Source: Aridibacter sp965216195
GTDB taxonomy: Bacteria; Acidobacteriota; Blastocatellia; Pyrinomonadales; Pyrinomonadaceae
Direction: 5' to 3'
Assembly (NCBI GenBank): GCA_965216195.1
Contig: OZ244151.1
Coordinates: 3,410,001-3,474,000 of the forward strand
DNA: 64,000 bases
The position numbers and the translations under genes were made by a program. The notes below the pieces were generated by a model. It was not told where the DNA came from. It saw only the letters and a program-made list of their open reading frames with translations, and ran no database searches. This document shows, in pieces, positions 33,150 to 40,900 of the stretch (position 1 is its first letter; each line of letters opens with the position of its first letter).

Positions 33150-33159
33150 ACGCTAGAAT

Positions 33160-33609
33160 ATGTCTGAATTAAACGATTTATATCAAGAAGTAATTTTAGA
33201 TCACAACAAAAATCCCAGGAATTTTCGAGAGATTGAAGGGACGGATAAACGTGCGATCGGGAACAATCCTTTGTGTGGCGATAAGATTCAGGTTTTTGTG
33301 AATATGGATGGCGATGTGGTTGAAGACGTGGCGTTTCAAGGTTCGGGTTGTGCGATCTTTAAGGCATCGGCTTCGATCATGACGCAGACAGTAAAAGGTA
33401 AAACTAAGGCGGAAGCCGAGAAGATGTTTGATGAGTTTCACAGAATGGTGACGGGAAAGCTCGATATTGAAACTGACGAACACGATCTTGGAAAACTCAG
33501 AATTTTCGCGGGAGTCTTGGAGTTTCCCGCACGTGTAAAATGTGCCTCTTTGAGTTGGCATACCGTTAACGCCGCACTCAATGACGAAGGGGAAGTCTCG
33601 ACGGAGTAA
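33160..33609 (+). CDS. sufU: SufU-type Fe-S scaffold/sulfur acceptor
   Basis: A 149-residue IscU-fold protein of the SufU group. It has LYQEVILDHNKNPRN, the first metal Cys in NNPLCGDKIQVFV, the second in GSGCAIFKASASIMT, the SufU-type insert around TKAEAEKMFDEFHRMVTG, and the last Cys in FPARVKCASLSWHTV. In SufS-SufU systems it accepts sulfur from SufS at a zinc site. It is the last suf gene here and probably replaces SufE. Confidence 0.95.
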   Translation: MSELNDLYQEVILDHNKNPRNFREIEGTDKRAIGNNPLCGDKIQVFVNMDGDVVEDVAFQGSGCAIFKASASIMTQTVKGKTKAEAEKMFDEFHRMVTGKLDIETDEHDLGKLRIFAGVLEFPARVKCASLSWHTVNAALNDEGEVSTE

Positions 33610-33653
33610 AAGCTGCGTACGGAAACGGAGAATCAGAAAAGATTTAGCCCCAG

Positions 33654-33764
33654 AGCCACAGAGCACACAGAGTTGGAAGAGAATGGACAAGATCCATCGT
33701 TCGATTTCATTTATTCAATTACATAGTCTTCTCTGCTCTTTCTTTCTCTGTGTGCTCTGTGGCT
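33654..33764. repeat. Hairpin repeat, family C, copy 2
   Basis: Perfect 19-nt inverted arms (agccacagagcacacagag at 33654-33672 and its complement at 33746-33764) around a 73-nt loop lie between sufU and the haemoglobin gene. The same family occurs between rrf2 and sufB. Confidence 0.88.
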
Positions 33765-33792
33765 AAATATTCCCGGTGGCAATACACAATAG

Positions 33793-34188
33793 ATGAAAGA
33801 CATTGAAACACGAGAAGACCTCGAAAAATTGCTAAACGAGTTTTATACCGTTGCAACGAAAGACGAAGAAATCGGGCACCACTTTGATGACCTGGATCTC
33901 GAATCTCACTTGCCGACCATAACCGATTTTTGGGAAAAGGTGCTTTTTGGAAAACCCATCTACTACGGAAATCCATTCGCTGTCCATAAAGTCCTTAACG
34001 AAAAATCACCCCTGATGATTGAGCACTTTGACAAATGGGTTGAGATTTTGGTCGGAACGGTTGATAGAAATTTCGCAGGCGAAATGGCGGAAGCCATGAA
34101 AGAACGTGCCAGGACGATTGCCGGTAATCTTGGTCGTAGGGTAAACGAAACTTCCCATGACCCAAGGCAAATTCCGATCTTGCAATAG
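33793..34188 (+). CDS. Group III truncated haemoglobin
   Basis: A 131-residue protein matching group III trHbs: LEKLLNEFYTVATKDEEIGHHF, ITDFWEKVLFGKPIYYGNPF and the proximal-helix region VHKVLNEKSPLMIEHFDKWV containing the haem-binding His. Such proteins bind oxygen or nitric oxide, often under microaerobic conditions. It is the last gene of the suf run, and protection of Fe-S clusters from O2 or NO would be a sensible reason (inference). The last 15 residues extend beyond the globin fold. Confidence 0.88.
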   Translation: MKDIETREDLEKLLNEFYTVATKDEEIGHHFDDLDLESHLPTITDFWEKVLFGKPIYYGNPFAVHKVLNEKSPLMIEHFDKWVEILVGTVDRNFAGEMAEAMKERARTIAGNLGRRVNETSHDPRQIPILQ

Positions 34189-34265
34189 CTCTCTAAATCC
34201 TTGCAGTTAAACGTGCATTCCAGTATTCTCATCTAACTCCAGCGGTAAATATTAGATAAGAATTA

Positions 34266-35270
34266 ATGGATAGGAAATCCCTTTTCAGAGGCTTTTTACA
34301 AATAGTAAATGTCTTGCGCATTGTAGGTGTGCAAGCCGGATGCCTCTTTTTTGTTTCCTATGCTTCAGGCTTAGCAGCGCTGGCGTTTGGCGCAAGAGGC
34401 TGTCCGCCGCGTCCGGAGTTTAACAACTGGTACTTTTGGATTTTGAGCGTTCTGGGCCTGGGCTGTTTTGGCGTAAGTGTTTACTATATCTTTCACCCGA
34501 GCGTTTGGCTGCAAAAGATAAACAAACACCTTGCTTTTGCACCGACTGATATCAACATACCTTTTTTTAGTACTCATCCGCTTTACGTTTTTCTCGACGC
34601 GCTTTTTTTCATTCCGGCGATTGCTTTATTTCAGAGCGGTAGAAGTGAAACTATGTGCCAGCTCAATAATGGGTGGGCGATGGGGTGGGCATCGATTCTG
34701 CTCGCCTTCTTTTTCCCTATCTTCCGTGTTTTTTGTTGGTATGTATTGGGAAGAAGGATCAAGGCGATGACAATCGATCCCCCATATATTCCCGTCGGAT
34801 GGTGGTACTTAATTGCGCTGCCGCTGGCGATTTTCCTTACATATACCTACATGGATCAACAAGTATTGCCCCGTTTGCGGGTTCCGGTTGTAAACGAGAA
34901 AACCTTTAAGGGGGGCCTCGATAAGCACCCGGAGTTTCGCGGTAAGATCGTACGGGTTCAGGGAAAACTCGTTCGCGAAATTGCGCAGTGTGGTCTGTTT
35001 GGCAAAGATCCGAAAGAAGTGCCGTATCCTTATGGTACGGTCCTGCTCGATATGGGAAAACGAAACGGGCAAATTATGGTTCAGGCGAGAAGGGCAAGCG
35101 AGGTCAGGGATCTGAAAGTCGAAGCCGCAAACCGTATGAACCGAATCTTCGAGGCTTTCGGACGGCTATCAAAACTTCCAAACCCCGACAAGAAGATGAT
35201 TTGTGGCATTGGAAAAGCCAAAACTTCTCAAAAAGGCGGACTAGCGCTTCTCGAAATTGAAATGCCGTAA
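34266..35270 (+). CDS. Membrane protein of unknown function with a C-terminal soluble domain
   Basis: A 334-residue protein. The N-terminal 200 residues hold about five spans (IVGVQAGCLFFVSYASGLAA, YFWILSVLGLGCFGVSVYYI, FLDALFFIPAIALF, WASILLAFFFPIFRVFCWY, WWYLIALPLAIFLTYTY). The last 125 residues are soluble, begin with KHPEFRGKIVRVQGKLVRE and look like a small beta-barrel. I do not recognise the family. It stands alone between the haemoglobin gene and the TetR gene, in the same direction. Confidence 0.7.
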   Translation: MDRKSLFRGFLQIVNVLRIVGVQAGCLFFVSYASGLAALAFGARGCPPRPEFNNWYFWILSVLGLGCFGVSVYYIFHPSVWLQKINKHLAFAPTDINIPFFSTHPLYVFLDALFFIPAIALFQSGRSETMCQLNNGWAMGWASILLAFFFPIFRVFCWYVLGRRIKAMTIDPPYIPVGWWYLIALPLAIFLTYTYMDQQVLPRLRVPVVNEKTFKGGLDKHPEFRGKIVRVQGKLVREIAQCGLFGKDPKEVPYPYGTVLLDMGKRNGQIMVQARRASEVRDLKVEAANRMNRIFEAFGRLSKLPNPDKKMICGIGKAKTSQKGGLALLEIEMP

Positions 35271-35339
35271 TTTCTTGCCGGGCCGTTTCTTAAAAATCAG
35301 GAGCCAAATCTCTATAAAACGAACGTACGCTTGCGAAAA

Positions 35340-35374
35340 AGCATGATCATGCTATTTTAATAGAACGATCGTTC
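35340..35374. promoter_or_regulatory. Two perfect palindromes before the tetR gene
   Basis: agcatgatcatgct (35340-35353) and gaacgatcgttc (35363-35374) are both perfect dyads, 9 nt apart, 18-52 nt before the tetR ATG. TetR-family proteins bind such palindromes and usually repress themselves. The second one, nearest the start, is the better candidate operator; the first could be another site or part of one composite site. Confidence 0.65.
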
Positions 35375-35391
35375 GATTTTTAGAGGCGTTT

Positions 35392-36033
35392 ATGGAAAAA
35401 ATTTCTCGAGGCGAAAAAACTCGCAAAAGTATTCTGGAAACATCGGTGAATATTGCGTCCATAGAAGGTTTGCAGGGTTTGACGGTAGGTAGACTAGCAA
35501 AAGAGCTGAACATGAGCAAAAGCGGACTGTTTGCGCATTTTGGTTCAAAGGAAGAACTCCAGCTTTCGACCGTTAAAGCGGCACACGAAATTTTTCTTAA
35601 AGAAATTATCGACACCACCAAAGATGAAGAGAGTGGGCTTGTAAAATTGTGCGCAATGCTGGAGGCCTGGATTTCGTATATTGAGCGAAGTGTTTTTCGC
35701 GGAGGATGTTTCTTTATCGCGGCCTCTGCGGAAATGGATGATCGGCCGGGAAGGGTTCGCGACCTGATTGCCGGGCTAACGCTCAGTTGGGTAAGAACGC
35801 TCGAAACAGAAGCCGGGCTCGCTGTGCGTCTAAGCGAATTACGAACGAGCTGTGATGTCGAGCTTTTAGTTTTTCAATTGCATGGCGCGGTTCAGGAAGC
35901 AAATTGGTTTTACCGTCTGCATGAGGATAAAAGTGCCTTCGAAAAAGCGCGGAAATCGGTTTTGCAGTGTATCGCTCCTCGTGCAACACAAAATGGCAGG
36001 CGAATACTGGAAGAGATTACCGAACGCGAATGA
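35392..36033 (+). CDS. TetR/AcrR-family transcriptional regulator
   Basis: A 213-residue regulator. The N-terminal helix-turn-helix is typical: KTRKSILETSVNIASIEGLQ, LTVGRLAKELNMSKSGLFAH and FGSKEELQLST. The ligand-binding part contains FRGGCFFIAASAEMDDRPGR, common in one TetR branch (TetR_C-type with a GGC motif). The inducer is unknown. It faces the same way as the SRPBCC and MenC-like genes downstream, separated from them by family D repeats, and two palindromes precede it. Confidence 0.92.
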   Translation: MEKISRGEKTRKSILETSVNIASIEGLQGLTVGRLAKELNMSKSGLFAHFGSKEELQLSTVKAAHEIFLKEIIDTTKDEESGLVKLCAMLEAWISYIERSVFRGGCFFIAASAEMDDRPGRVRDLIAGLTLSWVRTLETEAGLAVRLSELRTSCDVELLVFQLHGAVQEANWFYRLHEDKSAFEKARKSVLQCIAPRATQNGRRILEEITERE

Positions 36034-36128
36034 TTGGCTGTAGTTTCAATTGAAATATTTTGTTGAAACAGTTAGAAAATACTTTTGCGGTATCCAATGA
36101 TACTTTTAACTAAAACGAAGTTCGGATA

Positions 36129-36231
36129 TGCGGAAAGTCTCTGACTTTCCGAGGTTTAAACCTAAACCTCTTGAAGGCTCAGCCTTCGATCTTAAGAGGC
36201 TTATTTTTCGGAAGGGCAGAGACCTTCCGCA
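36129..36231. repeat. Triple-hairpin repeat, family D, copy 1
   Basis: Three successive stems occupy one 103-bp unit: cggaaagtc/gactttccg (36131-36151), gaaggct/agccttc (36173-36187) and cggaaggg..ccttccg (36209-36229). The outer ends are tgcgga/tccgca. It lies between tetR and the SRPBCC gene, 10 nt before that ATG. Confidence 0.9.
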
Positions 36232-36241
36232 CTAATAATCT

Positions 36242-36688
36242 ATGGAGACGAGAAAACACATACACGAAGAAAACTTTTCGGTAGCTGCGGAGAAGATGTT
36301 TGAAATTCTGATTATCCCAAGCGCGATCCGCAAATGGTGGGGAGCTTCGCGAGCAATTGTTTTGGCAGAGAAAAACGGAGTTTGGGCTGCCGAATGGGGC
36401 GAGGAAGACAATCCGGACTATATTTCGGCTTTTACTATAGCCGAATACGAACCGCCGAAAAGAATTCTTTTTAACGACTCAAAATACTTTTCAAAAGATG
36501 GAGCCTTGCCGTTTGATGCTAATTTAACGGCGGAATTTATTGTTGAGGCAAAAGAATCCGGCTGTTCGCTTAAGGTTATCCAAGATGGCTTTCCTTGTGA
36601 CGATTCGGCCGACGAATTTTATGCTGCCTGCGAGATCGGTTGGCGCGAGACTTTTAAGGGAATTAGAGAATATTTTCGGGCTAGCTAA
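36242..36688 (+). CDS. SRPBCC/AHSA1-type protein
   Basis: A 148-residue START-like fold protein: METRKHIHEENFSVAAEKMF, IPSAIRKWWGASRAIV, EYEPPKRILFNDSKYFSKDG, and an amphipathic C-terminal helix around GWRETFKGIREYF. Members bind hydrophobic ligands; AHSA1-like bacterial ones are often next to ArsR or TetR regulators. Here a TetR gene precedes it. It is enclosed by two copies of the family D triple-hairpin repeat, one 10 nt before the ATG and one 38 nt after the stop. Confidence 0.83.
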   Translation: METRKHIHEENFSVAAEKMFEILIIPSAIRKWWGASRAIVLAEKNGVWAAEWGEEDNPDYISAFTIAEYEPPKRILFNDSKYFSKDGALPFDANLTAEFIVEAKESGCSLKVIQDGFPCDDSADEFYAACEIGWRETFKGIREYFRAS

Positions 36689-36726
36689 ATGGTAGGTTTG
36701 ATGACGCCTAGCGAATTATCCGGACG

Positions 36727-36827
36727 TGCGGAAAGTCTCTGACTTTCCGTCACTCGAAACTAACAATTTTGAAGGCTCAGCCTTCAATTTCAGGGACTCG
36801 GTTTCGGAAGGTCGGAGACCTTCCGCA
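36727..36827. repeat. Triple-hairpin repeat, family D, copy 2
   Basis: This has the same three stems as 36129-36231 in the same orientation. The first and third stems and the gaaggctcagccttc middle stem are kept, while the spacers differ. It ends 20 nt before the MenC-like start. Confidence 0.9.
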
Positions 36828-36847
36828 CTGAAACAAAGCCAAGATCA

Positions 36848-37963
36848 ATGAAACTGAAACAATTCGAACTGATTGAAATCCAAATGCCGCTCGTACATTT
36901 TTTTGAAACGAGTTTTGGCAGGACGTACGAACGCCGGATCATCTTGGTGCGAGTTGAAGATCAAGATGGCGTCGTAGGTTGGGGCGAATGTACGGCCGGC
37001 GAAATTCCGACTTACTCGGAAGAGTGGACAGATTCTTGCTGGGAGGTGCTTGAAAAAATTCTCGCGCCGATGGTGATCGGAGAGGAGTTTGAAACAGCTT
37101 CTGATTTTTGGAATTTGATGCGGAAGGTGCGCGGCAATCGTATGTCGAAGGCTGTGATTGAAACGGCGGTTTGGGACTTGGAAGCGAAGAAGCTCGGCAT
37201 TCCTCTGTGGAAGCATTTGGGCGGAACTCAAAGTGAAATCGCATGCGGAGTTTCGATAGGAATTCAGGATTCGGTCGAGCAGCTTCTTGAGAAAATTCAG
37301 ACCGAGGTAGATGCTGGTTACCGACGGATCAAAATTAAAATTGCTCCTAATTGGGATTTTGAAGTTATCAAAAAAGTGCGTGAAGGATTTGGCGATGTAA
37401 AGCTCATGGGCGATGCAAATTCTGCTTACACTTTGGACGACATCGAACTTTTCAAACGTATGGACGAATTCGATTTGATGATGTTTGAACAGCCATTAAG
37501 CCATTCAGATATTTTTGATCACGCAAAACTCCAAAAAGAAATCAACACGCCAGTTTGTCTTGATGAATCCATAAAATCTCCCGCGAACGCACGCCAGGCA
37601 ATCGAAATGAAAGCGTGCGAAATAGTAAATATTAAGCTCGGACGCGTCGGCGGACATTCGCAAGCGAAACGAGTTGAAGAAGTTTGCCGAAAGGCTGGAG
37701 TTCCTGTTTGGTGCGGCGGAATGCTCGAAGCTGGAATCGGTCGGGCGCACAACATCGCAATGTCGACGCTTGAAGGCTTCACACTTCCGGGCGATGTCTC
37801 CGCGAGCAAGCGCTACTGGCATGAAGACATCATTGAACCCGAGGTGACGGTGTCGGAAGACGGTTTTATCAAAGCACCGGAAAAGCCCGGTATCGGTTTC
37901 GATGTGAATTTAAAACGAATCGACGACCTTGCCGTAAAACGGAAGATCGTCGACTCTGCCTGA
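36848..37963 (+). CDS. menC: o-Succinylbenzoate synthase/N-acylamino acid racemase (enolase superfamily)
   Basis: A 371-residue enzyme. The residues expected for the MenC/NAAAR branch are all in place: Lys162 and Lys164 in the KIKIK strand, metal ligands Asp189 (GDAN), Glu214 (FEQPL) and Asp239 (LDES), and the second catalytic Lys263 (NIKLG). Near the end, WCGGMLEAGIGRAHNIA is characteristic. MenC dehydrates SHCHC to succinylbenzoate in menaquinone synthesis, and close relatives racemise N-acyl amino acids. No other men gene is in the window, so either role is open. It converges with the surface-protein operon at a 10-bp gap. Confidence 0.85.
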   Translation: MKLKQFELIEIQMPLVHFFETSFGRTYERRIILVRVEDQDGVVGWGECTAGEIPTYSEEWTDSCWEVLEKILAPMVIGEEFETASDFWNLMRKVRGNRMSKAVIETAVWDLEAKKLGIPLWKHLGGTQSEIACGVSIGIQDSVEQLLEKIQTEVDAGYRRIKIKIAPNWDFEVIKKVREGFGDVKLMGDANSAYTLDDIELFKRMDEFDLMMFEQPLSHSDIFDHAKLQKEINTPVCLDESIKSPANARQAIEMKACEIVNIKLGRVGGHSQAKRVEEVCRKAGVPVWCGGMLEAGIGRAHNIAMSTLEGFTLPGDVSASKRYWHEDIIEPEVTVSEDGFIKAPEKPGIGFDVNLKRIDDLAVKRKIVDSA

Positions 37964-37973
37964 AAAGTGAACT

Positions 37974-40900
37974 CTATCGAATTTTCGCGATAAAGCTCAC
38001 ACTTCCCGAATTATTCGGGGAGGTTTGAGACAATGTGCCGGCTGTTACCCGCCAGCGAATTGCTTTCACATTTCGATCGTACCCGGCATCAGCTCCTCCG
38101 GCTCCACTTGCCGGAGTGTAGGTCCATGTAGCGGTTCCCGGGCTAGCTGCGTTGTAATCGTCTGAGTACTCAATAACGAAGGTCAACCCGGTCGAACCGA
38201 CACTAGCCGAAGCAGATCCAACCTTAAAGTCGGTATCGTTTGGTACTGCATCTACAATCGCAAGATTGGTTGCAGCTATATTACCCGTGTTAGTAAATGT
38301 GATCTCATACGTCAAATCAGTATCGGGAAGCTGCGGATTGGTTGTACAATCGGCAGGCACGGTACAGGCTTTGACCAAGCCTACATTTGGCAAACCGGCA
38401 AGAACAATAGCAGTCGGATCTATAGCAGCAGTGATCGTCTGCGAGATACTCGAAGCAGGAACCGTCAGGTTAAACGGAGCGGCTTGAAGCGCAGCAGGGA
38501 GATCGGATGTCTGACCAGCATTGTCTGACGGAACAGCTACCGTAAGACCATCACCCGTAGCAGAAGATTGATTGAGAAGAGTGCCCGAAGCACCGACATC
38601 AACCGTGGCAGGAATGGTAACTGTAATCGTACCCTGACCACCGAGAGTAGCACTCGAAGCCAGCAGATCACTTAACGCACCAGCTGCTGCACCCGTGTAA
38701 GAAGCATTGGCAGTTGCGGTAGTTCCGGTACCAGAGACGGTTACAACCTGAGCACCAGCAGCAGTGATTGTTAAACCAGCCGGCAATTGATCATTGATCT
38801 GGAAGTTTGTAGAAGAACTGCCTGCTTCGTTTACATAGTGAATAGTGTATGTAACCGTATCACCAGCCGAAACGATAGAATTAGAATCGGCGTCATTCGT
38901 CAACTTCACTGATTTATACGCCGAGACATCAAAACCGAATGGATTAGTCGTTTCACCACATCCAGCAAGATCGCCGTAAGCAGTGCTACTTCCGCCTATC
39001 TGAGTTAGAGCCCAAGAAGTTGTCGCTGGATTGATCGTGGTTGAATAAAGAGCACCAGTTGTTCCACCTATCGATGTTCCCACATACAGAGTTCCGTCAT
39101 CAGCAAAAGTAATACCGCCAATGGTACCCGCGCCTGTTACTTGTCCTCTATAAACCGCTTCGACCGTGGTTGGATCAACAGTAAATGCGTTACCGCTGCT
39201 GTCTATTATGAAAATAGTTCCATCACTAAAGATCGCAAGGTCGCCTCCACCTGTTGTAAGATTTACAGCATTGCCAGCCGCATTTGTGATAGCTCCAAGA
39301 TTTGTAAAGGTAACCGTAGCGGCATTTGAATCAAATCTATATAAATTCAGTCCTTCCGTGAAATAGCCGATTCCATTGGATCCGATATCCATGCGGATTA
39401 CATTGAGTCCGCCCACTGGAATCGTTCCTACGTTTACGGCATTTGTTCCATCAAATCTTATAAGATTGCTTTCCGTTCCATTCTTAAACTCTGGATAGAA
39501 TAGATTTCCATTCGGAGCTTGGGCTAATGCAACGTTCTGAAACACATCGAAATGATCGGTCGGTGTACCTGAACCAATGTTAACCGAAGATAGCGATGTG
39601 TATATCGGGCTCGCTTGTCCCCTCGAAGCCCACAAGGTGTTTACGTTACAAGCCACGTTTACGACGCTGCGCACCTTGATCACGTGATCTTCGACCTCAC
39701 CATCATTCGCAAGACCAAACGATCGCTCGTCAATGGTCGTTCCACCATTGTCCACGAGGCTGTCTGTCGTGATTCTCAAACGAACATTTATCTGTGAACC
39801 TGCCGAAGCAAATCCCGCAGGGATACTTGCCCATTCAAGAGCGAAGAAATCAGAGCCTGTTGAGCCATCCGGAATAGTTACGGTTGTGGCTTCATCGGCA
39901 TCAAACGTTCCGCTTCCATCAAAATCAACCCAGGCGTAAACCGTTGCGGCACTTCCAGTAGAATTGACTGTTTGAATGACAGGAATCCTGTATTGTGATG
40001 CCCCGGTTACAACTGAAGGGAAGCCGAGTCTGCCAAAGGAAACATCTGCATCTTCATCATCTGTATTGTCACCATCATCACTGTCAGCGGCAGCAGTTGT
40101 GCCAACGGCGTCCGCTTCAGAATCGGCAACGGTTGCACCCAGATACAGGTTGGCATCCACCACGTGTCTGGCACCATCGCTAGCAAGATTCGTGTTAAAC
40201 GTATTAGGTGCATCACCAAAATCCAGAGCAGGTGGATCGATGGTCACCTGATAATCCTCAACCTCACCATCAGATGCTGCGCCCGAAGGAGTTGAAGATG
40301 TAACGCTTGCATCGGATGTGAATCTGAATCGTGCAAAGGTATTGCCTGCGGACATTAGGTCGCTAAAGGTCCAGCTCAACGCACCTGATAGCGTTCCACT
40401 GCTCACCGATACACTCGTATGCTCATCGGAATTAAAAGTTCCATTGCCGTCGAAATCAATCCAACTGTGAAGGGTTCCAGTTCCCGTGGCGGAAATACTT
40501 GAGGTAGGAATTGAATAGCTGTTCTCGCCCTCGGTAAGAGTTGGGAAAGAAGAAACTCCGTCTTCATCATCGGGCGTTCCGTCGTTATCGTCGCCGTCGG
40601 CATTGGCGCTAGCGAGCGAACCGCTATCGCTATCAATATTTGTGCCGAGTTGAATACCAGTGACTATATTGTGAATTGCATCACCGTAAGCGTTTGTTCC
40701 GGAACCGCTCGGAGCTGTTCCGCTAGTTGGTGCGTCCGAGTAATCCACCTCTGGGAACGGTGACGGTCCACGACAACCCGCTCCGTCGTTTTGCTGCAAG
40801 CCTGAAGGTCCCGTTCCAACCTGAACCGTAGTGCGCGACACAGGATCAACTCGGTAAATTATTCCATTCGGATTCTTATGAGCGTAGATAAATCCATCGG

